A stretch of DNA of 64,000 bases from Glacieibacterium sp964246975 (lineage in GTDB: Bacteria > Pseudomonadota > Alphaproteobacteria > Sphingomonadales > Sphingomonadaceae), in NCBI GenBank assembly GCA_964246975.1, contig CAXTSL010000001.1:9927-73926 (forward strand). The letters are read 5' to 3'. Below are positions 16,201-23,779 of the stretch, in pieces. The notes beneath the pieces were generated by a model. That model saw nothing but the letters and a program-made list of their open reading frames with translations. It ran no database searches and was not told the origin of the DNA. Positions within the stretch are counted from its first letter, which is position 1. Each line of letters starts with the position of its first letter. Both the position numbers and the translations under genes were made by a program.

Positions 16201-17381
16201 TCGGCGGCGAACTGTCGGCGCAGTTCGAGCACGGTGTCGGCGGTGCGGACCCCGGCGCGTGCGCGGCTCGCCTCGACATCGACCGCGAACGCCGCCGCTG
16301 CGGCGATCAACGCGGTCGCCGCGACGAGCCCGGCGCCCAGCGCCGCGATCTCCAGCCGCGCCAGCCCCTCGCCCGGCCCGATCAGCCGCAGCTTGAGCAC
16401 CGACGTCAGCGCGAGCAGCAGCAGCAGCGGCACCGCGAACCCCGCGAGGATGATCGGCGCGCGCGGGATGCGGTCGAACAAGCCCCCCGCCGCGACCAGC
16501 GCCACCGCCTGCGCGTGGACGACGCTGCCCGGCTGCGGCCCCGGCAGCGCGATGTCGCGGACATAGGCCGTGTAGTCGTGCGCCCCGGCGCGGACGCGCG
16601 TCGGGCCGAGCGGGTCGAGCGCGCGCGCCGGCGCGGCGGCGGCGGTCTTGGGCGCGCCCGGCAGCGCGCCGATCACCGACCCCGACAGCGAGGCGACGGG
16701 CTGGAGCTGCGCGAGGTCGGCGAGCGGCAGCGGGTCCGCACCGAAGTGCGCCGCAATGCGCCCCTCGGCGTCGGCGATCAGCAGTTCGGTGGCGCGCGGC
16801 ATCGCGGTGTCGGCGTGGACCAGCGCGGCGAGCGGCAACCGCGCCGCGAAGCACAGCCGCGTCGCCCCGGCGGGCAGCGCGAGAACCCCGCGCCCGAGCC
16901 ACGCGCGCCAGTCGCCCCTGAACCCCGGCAACACGCGCCGGTCGGCGGCCTCGAGGCGTGCGGCATCGAGCGCGTCGCGGATTTCGAGCGTCTGCGCCGC
17001 GAACCACGCGCGCCTGCCGCCCGCATCGGCCTCGGGGCACACCGCCCCTGGCGCGACGAGCGCATAGTCGATGACGAAGCGGCCCAGTGCGGGGTGCCAG
17101 AAACGGGCCCGCGCCTGCCAGCCGCGCGCGCGCGCCGCATCGTCGGGGGCTTCGAGGCGCTGGGGAATGAAGTTCTTCTCGGCCATCGAGGCGATCGTCG
17201 CGGGCCAGCTCGCCAGCCCCTCGGCGACGATCTGCAGGTCGTGGTCGTTGCGGTGGGTGTCGAAACCGACGACGCGGTCGCTCGCCTGCGTCAGCCAGAT
17301 GCCGAACGCCGCAGCGAGCAGCGCGAACGCGACCCCGGCAAAGCCGAGCCAGCGCGACCGCTTCGCCTGCGCCTCCGCCAC
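13254..17381 (-). CDS. Large membrane protein with two extracytoplasmic sensor-like regions and a cytosolic NTPase-like/wHTH part
   Basis: The 1375-residue protein has hydrophobic segments at about 12-31, 309-332, 345-367, 703-727, 752-795, 810-827, 957-982, 1324-1343 and 1347-1369. The long loops 32-308 and 368-702 would be outside and are of the size of Cache-type sensors. Residues about 985-1320 are cytosolic; RIPSIAARDALKSLIRRGLV followed by YDPVPRMFNASFAAFV looks like the winged helix seen after STAND-type NTPase domains, but I find no intact P-loop, so any NTPase is degenerate or very divergent. It is the first gene of the operon with the protease fusion and MBL hydrolase. A receptor role controlling these hydrolases is inference. 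Confidence 0.7.
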   Translation of the reverse strand: MAEAQAKRSRWLGFAGVAFALLAAAFGIWLTQASDRVVGFDTHRNDHDLQIVAEGLASWPATIASMAEKNFIPQRLEAPDDAARARGWQARARFWHPALGRFVIDYALVAPGAVCPEADAGGRRAWFAAQTLEIRDALDAARLEAADRRVLPGFRGDWRAWLGRGVLALPAGATRLCFAARLPLAALVHADTAMPRATELLIADAEGRIAAHFGADPLPLADLAQLQPVASLSGSVIGALPGAPKTAAAAPARALDPLGPTRVRAGAHDYTAYVRDIALPGPQPGSVVHAQAVALVAAGGLFDRIPRAPIILAGFAVPLLLLLALTSVLKLRLIGPGEGLARLEIAALGAGLVAATALIAAAAAFAVDVEASRARAGVRTADTVLELRRQFAAEVAPLLGLERDGAAGWRDARAIWRDPDDCLTVPLPLASVLGVADPGYPLRERRRTEIDTRRVTRANPDAVAAHDTLRLPPRESAFVVGHDGRLWPGTAISACRSNNGGRLDVTTRSYFDHALDGDTSPLPTPARPRWQRLRLPGADREILAAPAYAIEQVRSQSDGFDKTVVAFPAIAAPAEAGRRRAREADAVVVSAGVLRSLLMPVLPPTERFMVVDLGDPGLEVLFHSDPQRVRFEHAARELKSPKLAAILTRLRGPKAADDGPPALTSTYDGARQHFGLARLPFANWAILAWHSHDSADAVPTQVLLATLMSFSALVVAVWGVPALLLVATGRARWGWLWPDARRTAAYARLTRALALTALLGLLVLWLWPAGPLWAAMLCWAGGLASGLVVLRGPKGPPGPLRPATARGYRNAVVAALLTMVAVPMLSVHADAARFGRRSVDTDARIGLDAGLVARTAATAAISNVYFSDLRAARRRALPPGDLTGIAAGCWRPLPDAERDTGLAQRLFRGLYHGPAPGASTVTPALAALACPGATLALGSLATFAEPELLWESGSLTRVLWVVVVTGLGIGLLGAALTVVLRRLFGLATPLEAVTYPPLALSDDFAALVLPPRVMIVRPPLGLRNQLFDHGHRIDLSDESLTPIAGPAVAAAWEPPRHYILYNLELTLREPERRRAALRHMEKLVERPGVRDGSTTLVLLAELTPLERLLQAYEHEKLAAQTDEGRDLEAIRRQREDIRWSKLLEDFQTYIFGSVDKLVRETRPGESAVDTAVIGELAGLPEHVIATLLPAGTHIPVSMTLRTTAAYDALYRAPVLGFARDLRAASPQAAIDFIGLMLIEHYQQLWSASSRAEQLVLYNLSVRRIPSIAARDALKSLIRRGLVAYDPVPRMFNASFAAFVQHAERPATLQRWKADAPKGGWRFAVWPLLIVLPLGLLLLGGAILDSGQPLVALLPLLVATGPALLQALGVFRKAST

Positions 17382-17526
17382 GTCCCCGCGCCGCCCCTCG
17401 CTGCTGCCAACCCCGACGCCAAAGCCACCAACTTGGTCAGCATGTTACTAACCGCGCCGCGAGTCGAGCGTCTTGGACGAATGCGACGCGGTTGCGGCGC
17501 GGCGGGCGCGCGCCTATCTTCGCGGC

Positions 17527-17715
17527 ATGGTCAAGCGCGCGCCCCCGCCAGCGTCCGACGACGATGCCGCAGCCCTGCGCGCGTCGCTGAAACGCCACGG
17601 TGCTCTGCTCGAAACGTCCGACCCCGACGCCCCTTTGCCGCCCGGCGTGACGCACGTACTGGTGCCGGGCAAGTCGGGCGCGAAGCTCGTGGAAAAGCGC
17701 AAGTCGTTCTTTTGA
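17527..17715 (+). CDS. Small hypothetical protein, 62 residues
   Basis: The product starts MVKRAPPPASDDDAAALRAS and ends GVTHVLVPGKSGAKLVEKRK-SFF. It is basic at the end and acidic in the middle, with no signal peptide or known motif. The well-formed VTHVLVPGKSGAKLVEKRK core looks like a real conserved short protein rather than noise. A TTG at 17473 would add 18 residues of weaker quality. It is divergent from the large membrane protein and converges with the ECF sigma gene. Confidence 0.5.
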   Translation: MVKRAPPPASDDDAAALRASLKRHGALLETSDPDAPLPPGVTHVLVPGKSGAKLVEKRKSFF

Positions 17716-17752
17716 CCGGCTTGGGCGGCGCGGCCCGAGCTTCGCAATCGTG

Positions 17753-18985
17753 CTAGCCTGCAAGGCGGAAACCGCCGGCGAGCAGGAAGCGCCGGACGCC
17801 GGGGTCGCTGCTGAGGCCCGCCGCCGTCCGCGCCGCCGCCCATGCCGCCGCCGCGTCGCCCGCCAGCCAGCAGACCCGGGCCCGCGCCGCCCACCACGGC
17901 TGGTATGTCGCGACGTCACCGATCGCGTCGAGCTGGTCTGAGGACGCCGCAAGATCGCCGTTCTCGGCATGCGCGACGGCGCGCGCCACGAGAACGCCGA
18001 TCGTCGGCGCGAACCCGGCGAGCATGTCGTACAGCCGCGCCAGCGGGGCGGTGAAGCGCTCGCCGGTCATGAGCTGCTGCGCGTGGAGCGACTGGATCGC
18101 CGCCTCGGTCTGGAAGCGCCCCGGCGACGCGGCGGCAGCGGCCCGGCGCAACAGTGCTTCCGCCTCGACGAGCATCGGACGCGACCATTTCGCCATGTCC
18201 TGCCGGTGCAGCGGCACGAACGCGCCCGACGCATCGCGCCGCGCGTCGTGCCGTGCCTCGCAGTGCAGCATCAGCGACAACAGCCCCTTCGCCTCCGGCT
18301 CGCCCGGCAGCAGCTCGGTCAGCAGGCGCGCCAGCCAGATCGCCTCCGCCGCGAGGCCCGCGAGCCGGTCGTCGGCACCCGTCACGTCCTCTCACGCGGT
18401 GCCATAGGCGGCATAGATCGCCGCCAGAACGCCGCCGAGGCGCGGCCTGAGCTGGTCCGCCTCAGGAACCGCGAAGGCGATGCCCGCATCGCGAATCTTG
18501 CGCTTGGCGCGCACCAGCCGCTGGCCCATCATCGCGGGCGACACGAGAAAGCATGCCGCGATGCGCGCCGCGTCGAGGCCGAGCACGGTCTGCAGCATCA
18601 GCGGGGCCTGCGCCTCGGCGGCGATGGCGGGGTGCGCGCACACGAACAGCAGCGCCAGACGCCGGTCGACGAAGCTGTCGGCGGCGGCATCGGTGCGCTC
18701 GTCCGCGAGCCGCACGACGTGGTCGAGCGCCGCGTCGGCGGTGCGGCGGCGACCGATGGCATGGCCGATCCGCCGCCGCGCCACCGTCACCAGCCAGCCG
18801 ACGGGGTTCGCCGGAATGCCCTCGCGCGGCCATTGCGCCAGCGCGGCGACGAAGGCGTCGGCGAGGGCATCCTCCGCCGCCGCAATATTGCCCGAGCGCG
18901 CCGCGAGGATCGCCAGCAGCTTGCCGTAGGACGCGCGCGCCGCGACCTCCGCTGCATCGGCGGCGGTGCGGCGCGCGGCGTCCAT
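17753..18985 (-). pseudogene. ECF-type RNA polymerase sigma factor (COG4941/DUF6596), interrupted by one in-frame TGA
   Basis: Reading leftwards from ATG 18985, the first 197 codons give a sigma-2/sigma-4 pair (AEDALADAFVAALAQWPREG, NPVGWLVTVARRR and an HTH ending AMMGQRLVRAKRKI). The frame then meets TGA at 18394-18392 in the context YGTA-stop-EDVTGADDR and continues in the same frame for 212 codons (LAAEAIWLARLLTELLP, LSLMLHCEARHDARRD, FQTEAAIQSLHAQ), which is the C-terminal domain of this sigma family. Relatives, as I recall, have Trp at this position (TGG to TGA). So either one protein of about 410 residues is broken, UGA is read through, or the base is wrong. A GTG at 18385 could restart the second half. 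It overlaps the YCII stop by one base. Confidence 0.85.
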
Positions 18986-19344
18986 CAGTTCGCGGGCGGT
19001 GCCAGCACCGGGCGGATTTCGACCCCGCCCGCCGTCGCGCACGGGGCCCGCGCCGCCCATTCGAGCGCCGCGTCGAGATCGGCGACGTCGAGAATGACAT
19101 AGCCGCCGAGGATTTCCTTAGTATCGGCGAACGGCCCGTCGGCGACGTGGCGCGTGCCGTCGGCGATGCGCAGCGACGTGCTGGCGTCGGGGGGCTGCAG
19201 GCCGTTGCCGCTGACCATAGCGCCGCTCTGCGCGATCGCCCCCATATAGGCGTTCCAGCCGCCCCAATAGGCGTCCGCCTGCGCGAGATCGAAGCGCTTG
19301 CCCATCTCGTCGCGGGTTTCGTTGAAGAGCAGCATGTAGTGCAT
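18985..19344 (-). CDS. YCII-related domain protein
   Basis: The 119-residue protein starts MHYMLLFNETRDEMGKRFD and contains GAMVSGNGLQPPDAS and DGPFADTKEILGGYVILD, the signature of the YCII-related (DGPF) family. Genes of this family typically sit next to this type of ECF sigma factor, as here, where TGATG joins the two. The role is unclear; a partner or regulator of the sigma factor is a common guess. ATG 19344 is chosen because it gives the canonical family start. Confidence 0.9.
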   Translation of the reverse strand: MHYMLLFNETRDEMGKRFDLAQADAYWGGWNAYMGAIAQSGAMVSGNGLQPPDASTSLRIADGTRHVADGPFADTKEILGGYVILDVADLDAALEWAARAPCATAGGVEIRPVLAPPAN

Positions 19345-19449
19345 GATCAGTTCCTTCCGAACCGGCGGTATCGGCACCGCCCGTTCGATGTGCGGCGAAC
19401 GGCGCGCGTTTCGACCGCGCACGAAATTATTTCGGCAACGGCGTGGGGG

Positions 19450-20955
19450 TCAGTGCCCCCGGCACCCGCAGGCAAACGCGATGCGCTGCAGCGTCGCCGC
19501 GCCACTTTTCGAACTGGTCAGCGCGTGGGTCTTCGAGCCCTTCGACGCGACCACCCCCGCGCCCTTCGCGGGCGTGTCGCCGAAGGCGATGTCGTCGCGG
19601 CGCAGCAGCGTCTGGACGAAGCTGCGGACCTCCATCACGAGGCCCGCGCTGGCGTCGACCGCGCCGAGCATCGCCGCGCCGCCTTCGGGACCCTCGCCGA
19701 CGAAGGCCTCGTGCGGCGCGACCGCGACGGCGTGCGCGAGGCGCGGGTCGAGGTCGCCCAGCGCGACGGCGCGCGGAAAGCTCGCGACCGCCACCGCGCG
19801 CGCGCCGAACTCGACGCGGCGATAGGCGATCCTCGCGCCGTCGGGCGCGTCGAGCACCGCCGCGACGCCGCGTGCGCCGGCCGTGCCGACGGGCTTGTCG
19901 CCAGCCGCCGCAAAACCCTTCGCGGCGGGTCCCAGCGGAATCTGGGGCGCGAGGAAGGTCGTCGCGCCGATGTCGATGCCGTGGTGCGCGTACGCCGCAC
20001 GGATCGCGGGGCCGTTGACCCCCTTGTACGCCGCCTGGTCGACGACCAGCATCGTCCGCCCGACCGACTGGAAGAAGCGCGACTTGACCGGCGCGCGCAG
20101 CGTCGCGGCGGTAAGCAGCCACGTCGCCACCTTCGCCGCCTGCCATAGTCCCGCCTCGCCCCCCGCCGTGCGCGCGAAGACGCCCTGGATGAGGCGGTAG
20201 TAGCAGCCGCTGAGCAACTGCCCGAGCGAGTGCATCTCGTTGATCAGCGTGCCCGGCGCGCCGTCGTCGGGCAGCGACGTCGGGAAGGTCCAGCGATAGT
20301 CGTTGAGCGCGTGGCGCGGCTGCGACGCATTGTTGGTCGCGCCATAAACCGTGCCGATCGCCGCCGACAGCGCTTCGGCGGTCGCCTCGACGAAATTGGG
20401 CTTGGCGAGCTTGGCATCGCCCTTGAGCACCGCGACGCGCGTGTCCTTGTCGGCCAGCGCCGCGAGCACCGCGATACAGTCGCCGAAGCCCTCGTGGAAC
20501 GCCGACACCTCCATGATCGCGGCGTTCCACAGGTCGGGACGTAGCGCGTCGAGGATGGCATGGCCGGTCTCGTGCGCGACGACATCCTGCGACGCCCCCG
20601 ACAGCACGAGCTTGCCCGCGACCGTCGTCTCGAAAAACGAAATGCTGGCGCGGTTGTAATAGGCGTTGAGATCGGTCCCCGCGTTGGGCAGCAGCGCGAG
20701 TTGCTTGAGCGTCGGCTTGCCCTGCCAGCCCTTGAGAGGCCCGGCGCAGTCCTCGAACGCCGCCAAGGCCCGCAGAGCCGCCTCGCGCGCCGCCCAGCCG
20801 ACATACTCGCGCGTGTCGGGGGCATAGACCGCCTCCTTGGCCAGCGCCTTGACCGCGAAGCCGAGGCGCGGGGCCTTGCGGTCGGGACTCGGCGGGATAT
20901 TCAGCGGGCCGGTGCCCGCGACACCGGGATCGTTGGGGACATAGGCGATCGTCAT
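19450..20955 (-). CDS. Zinc metallopeptidase-like protein related to the fusion at 9613
   Basis: The 501-residue protein has VVAHETGHAILDALRP (H128, E129, H132) and E155 in VSAFHEGFGD, the same gluzincin arrangement as residues 777-804 of the S8 fusion protein, including the shared AFHEGF block. There is no signal peptide. The C-terminal third (RIAYRRVEFGARAVAVASFP onward) has no match I recognise. ATG 20955 follows GGGAGA by 6 bases; GTG 20961 is possible. It stands alone as a transcription unit, divergent from the GlpQ-like gene. Confidence 0.75.
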   Translation of the reverse strand: MTIAYVPNDPGVAGTGPLNIPPSPDRKAPRLGFAVKALAKEAVYAPDTREYVGWAAREAALRALAAFEDCAGPLKGWQGKPTLKQLALLPNAGTDLNAYYNRASISFFETTVAGKLVLSGASQDVVAHETGHAILDALRPDLWNAAIMEVSAFHEGFGDCIAVLAALADKDTRVAVLKGDAKLAKPNFVEATAEALSAAIGTVYGATNNASQPRHALNDYRWTFPTSLPDDGAPGTLINEMHSLGQLLSGCYYRLIQGVFARTAGGEAGLWQAAKVATWLLTAATLRAPVKSRFFQSVGRTMLVVDQAAYKGVNGPAIRAAYAHHGIDIGATTFLAPQIPLGPAAKGFAAAGDKPVGTAGARGVAAVLDAPDGARIAYRRVEFGARAVAVASFPRAVALGDLDPRLAHAVAVAPHEAFVGEGPEGGAAMLGAVDASAGLVMEVRSFVQTLLRRDDIAFGDTPAKGAGVVASKGSKTHALTSSKSGAATLQRIAFACGCRGH

Positions 20956-21016
20956 GCGCACTCTCCCGGCGGCCCTCGCGGGTCGCGGCGCTTGTGTAAC
21001 ACGTTACGGGCGCGTC

Positions 21017-21061
21017 GGGGAGTGGCGGCGCGCACGCCGCGGCGGGGAGTGGCGGCGCGCA
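21017..21061. repeat. 18-base direct repeat, two copies, period 27
   Basis: The sequence ggggagtggcggcgcgca occurs at 21017-21034 and again at 21044-21061, separated by 9 bases, just before the GlpQ-like gene (ATG 21085) in the divergent region with the metallopeptidase gene. A two-site operator or a simple tandem duplication would both explain it. Confidence 0.7.
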
Positions 21062-21084
21062 GCCGGGGCGGCTAGGGTGCGGCG

Positions 21085-22107
21085 ATGATGTGGAGGGTGT
21101 TCGTCATGGCCGCGCTGCTCGCCGGGTCCGCGTCGGCAGCGACCGAACGCCCGATCGTCATCGCGCATCGCGGCGCGAGCGCGCTGCGTCCCGAGCACAC
21201 GCTGGCAGCGTACGCGGAGGCGATCCGTGCCAGGGCCGATTTCATCGAACCCGACCTTGTCTCGACGAAGGATCATATCCTCGTCGCGCGCCACGAGAAC
21301 GAGATTTCGGGCACCACCGACGTCGCCGCGCATCCCGAGTTCGCCGCGCGTCGAACGACGAAGACGATCGACGGCGTCGCGACGACGGGCTGGTTCACCG
21401 AGGACTTCACGCTCGCCGAACTGAAGACGCTCCTCGCCCGCGAGCGTCTGCCGCAGTTGCGCCCGGGCAACGCCGCCTTCGACCGCGAGCGCGTGCCGAC
21501 GCTGGCCGAGATCGTCGCGCTGGCGAAGGGTGCCGGGCGGACGGTCGGCATCTACCCCGAGACCAAGCACCCGAGCTATTTCGCCGGGATCGGCCTGCCG
21601 CTCGAGCCGCCGCTGCTCGCCGCGCTGGCGGCGGCGGGGTGGACGACCGCCGCGTCGCCGGTGTTCATCCAGTCGTTCGAGGTCGGCAATCTCAAGGCGC
21701 TGCACCGCCAGACCAAGGTGCGGCTGATCCAGTTGATCGGCGACGGCGTATCGGGCGACGGGGTCGCGTACGACAGCCTCGTGACGCCCGCCGGATTGCG
21801 CGGCGTCGCGGCCTATGCCGCCGGAATCGGCCCCAACAAGGACCGGATCATCGGGCGCGGGGCCGACGCCAGGCTCGGGCCACCGACGGCGCTCGTCGCC
21901 GACGCGCATGCGGCGGGGCTCAAACTCCACCCGTGGACCTTCCGGCCCGAGAATTACTTTCTGCCCGCCGATTTCCGCACCGGCGACGGTCCGCAGGCAC
22001 GCGGCGACATCGCGGGCGAATATCGGGCGTTCATCGCAGCCGGCGTCGACGGGCTGTTCGCCGACGATCCGGCCAGCGCGGTCGCGGCGGTCGGCGCGCC
22101 GCGCTGA
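21085..22107 (+). CDS. Exported glycerophosphodiester phosphodiesterase (GlpQ-like)
   Basis: The 340-residue protein has a signal peptide (MMWRVFVMAALLAGSASA) and then IVIAHRGASALRPEHTLAAY, EPDLVSTKDHILVARHE and the late block PWTFRPENYFLP, with GVDGLFADDPASA at the end. These are the HRGAS, E-x-D and H-E motifs of the GDPD family, which splits glycerophosphodiesters to glycerol 3-phosphate and an alcohol using a metal ion. The signal peptide places it in the periplasm, like GlpQ. The second ATG (21088) is an equal start candidate. Confidence 0.92.
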   Translation: MMWRVFVMAALLAGSASAATERPIVIAHRGASALRPEHTLAAYAEAIRARADFIEPDLVSTKDHILVARHENEISGTTDVAAHPEFAARRTTKTIDGVATTGWFTEDFTLAELKTLLARERLPQLRPGNAAFDRERVPTLAEIVALAKGAGRTVGIYPETKHPSYFAGIGLPLEPPLLAALAAAGWTTAASPVFIQSFEVGNLKALHRQTKVRLIQLIGDGVSGDGVAYDSLVTPAGLRGVAAYAAGIGPNKDRIIGRGADARLGPPTALVADAHAAGLKLHPWTFRPENYFLPADFRTGDGPQARGDIAGEYRAFIAAGVDGLFADDPASAVAAVGAPR

Positions 22108-22109
22108 GG

Positions 22110-22430
22110 TCAGCGGAGCGCGAGCGCGTACGCCGTACTCGCGACCCCCAGCCCGATCAGCGTCGCCGCACCGATCAACAGGCGGCGGCGGTTGGCCGGG
22201 TCGCCGGCGAAACGCCCGATGACCGAATCGTCGCGCTTGCCGCCGACGGCCCAGGCGAGCAGCGCGAGCCACAGCAGCAGCGACAGCAGCGACGCGACGT
22301 TGAGCGAGGCGAGCAGCCGGCGCTCGGGATGGCGCGTCGCATAGGCGATCAGCGTCGGCACGAAGTTGAAGACGAGAACACCCGCGATCACCGCCGCTGC
22401 CAGCCCCAGCCTGCTCGCGTCCATCGTCAT
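22110..22430 (-). CDS. Small three-pass membrane protein, superinfection-immunity-like
   Basis: The 106-residue protein has hydrophobic segments at about 9-27, 44-62 and 86-103. The stretch FVPTLIAYATRHPERRLLAS-LN with following LLWLALLAWAVGG resembles the Imm_superinfect (PF14373) family, named after a phage T4 protein but common in bacterial chromosomes with unknown roles. It converges with the GlpQ-like gene at a spacing of two bases. The assignment is by recollection of the pattern. Confidence 0.6.
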   Translation of the reverse strand: MTMDASRLGLAAAVIAGVLVFNFVPTLIAYATRHPERRLLASLNVASLLSLLLWLALLAWAVGGKRDDSVIGRFAGDPANRRRLLIGAATLIGLGVASTAYALALR

Positions 22431-22486
22431 GCTCCCACGCCTCGCCGACCGTATTATTCGCCTAACACGACCGGCAGCGCAAGGGG

Positions 22487-22900
22487 CTAGGCAGCGGCAG
22501 CGCGCGCCAGCTCGCCGATCCGTGCCAGCATCGACGCGAGGCCCTGCGTCCGGTTCGACGACAAATGCTTCGACAGTCCGAGCGCGTCGAGCCGCGCGCG
22601 CGTCGCGGCAACGTCGATCGCGGCGGCCGGTCTGCCGTTCACGTCGAGAAGCACCAGCGCGACGAGGCCCTTGACGATCGCCGCGTCGCTGTCGGCGGCG
22701 AAGCGCAAGGCGTCGGCCTCGACCGTCGGATACAGCCAGACCTGGCTGGCGCAGCCGCGCACGCGCGTCGCCTCGGTCTTGAGCGCGTCGGCCATCGGCG
22801 GCAGGCCGCGCCCGAGGTCGATCAGCAGCCGGTAGCGGTCGTCCCAGTCGTCGAGGGCCTCGAACTCGGCCTCGACGTCGTCGAAAGTCATCATGGTCAT
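22487..22900 (-). CDS. SufE family Fe-S cluster assembly protein
   Basis: The 137-residue protein contains the SufE active region RVRGCASQVWLYP (catalytic Cys accepting sulfur from the SufS desulfurase), preceded by DDRYRLLIDLGRGLPPM and followed by IVKGLVALVLLDVNGR. The end LSKHLSSNRTQGLASMLARI is diagnostic. No other suf gene is in the window. The ATG at 22894 is an alternative start. Confidence 0.93.
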   Translation of the reverse strand: MTMMTFDDVEAEFEALDDWDDRYRLLIDLGRGLPPMADALKTEATRVRGCASQVWLYPTVEADALRFAADSDAAIVKGLVALVLLDVNGRPAAAIDVAATRARLDALGLSKHLSSNRTQGLASMLARIGELARAAAA

Positions 22901-22933
22901 CGGGCGGGCAGGTGGGCGCGCGGGGGCCGGTGG

Positions 22934-23731
22934 TCAAGCGCTGGCGTGGCCGGGCGCACCGTCGTCGTCGAGCTGCTTGAAGACGGTCTGGACCAGCGCC
23001 GGGCCGGCGTGCGTGACGCCGTCGGGGTTCGCCGCCGCCCATTCGAGCGCTTCGTTGAGCAGCATGATGCCGCGCTGCGCCAGCGCCGTGTCGACCGCGC
23101 GGAACGCCTTCGAGACGCGCAGCGTGCCCGCGATGCCATCGACGCGCCCGCTGCCCGGTGTCCGGCATTCGACGGGCGGCGACGACACCAGATGCTCGCG
23201 GCAGATCATCGGTCGGTCGGCATAGATCGAGCAGGATTCGTCCTCGAGAAACGGGCAGGCGATGCCCAGCGCCAGGTATGCCAGCCCGAACTTCTCGGTC
23301 CCCGCGCTCTCGGTGTCGGCAAGCGCGGCGGCGAGCACCGGCGCGGTCGCGGCGCGCGCGGCGGCGAAGCGCGCCTCGATCACGCTGCGACGCGCGGGCG
23401 GCAGCGCGGCGACCAGCCTGGCCAAGCCGCGCGCCTCCGACGGCGAGATCGACGCGGCCTGGCGGCAGCACGCGCCGCAGCCCTTGTGGCAGCTGACGCG
23501 CTGGCCCGCCGCCGCCGCGCGCCGCTCGACGCGCTCGACGACGGCGTCGGTGAGCCCGTGAAAAACCGGCAGCAGGGCGTCGAGCGCGACCGGCCCGGCG
23601 GGCACCGTCACCGCGACGCTCAGCATCGCGTCGCCGACGCGCAGCCCGACGACGCCCGACAGTGCCGCCGTACCATCGGGCACCGGGACCGACAGGACGA
23701 TTCGGTCGGGGGATGATGGCGGGGCGGTCAT
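22934..23731 (-). CDS. YkgJ-type cysteine-cluster protein, copy 1
   Basis: The 265-residue protein has CHKGCGACCRQAASISPSEA near residue 82, then CPFLEDESCSIYADRPMICR near 160 and an added ECRTPG. The CxxCGxCC...C...CxIY..RP..CR pattern is that of the YkgJ (PF03692) putative zinc or iron chelators. It shares order and wording with the neighbour at 23780, including an N-terminal beta-rich extension (SGVVGLRVGDAMLSVAVTVP). A tandem duplication is clear. Confidence 0.85.
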   Translation of the reverse strand: MTAPPSSPDRIVLSVPVPDGTAALSGVVGLRVGDAMLSVAVTVPAGPVALDALLPVFHGLTDAVVERVERRAAAAGQRVSCHKGCGACCRQAASISPSEARGLARLVAALPPARRSVIEARFAAARAATAPVLAAALADTESAGTEKFGLAYLALGIACPFLEDESCSIYADRPMICREHLVSSPPVECRTPGSGRVDGIAGTLRVSKAFRAVDTALAQRGIMLLNEALEWAAANPDGVTHAGPALVQTVFKQLDDDGAPGHASA

Positions 23732-23779
23732 CGGACCAGACTAGTTTGCCGCGCGAAACGATGCCAGTGCGCGCGACGC

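Noticed and set aside
13254..17381. Active P-loop NTPase in the large membrane protein
   Set aside because: No GxxxxGK(S/T) is present; only the winged-helix-like end and general layout suggest a STAND relative, so I do not claim ATPase activity.
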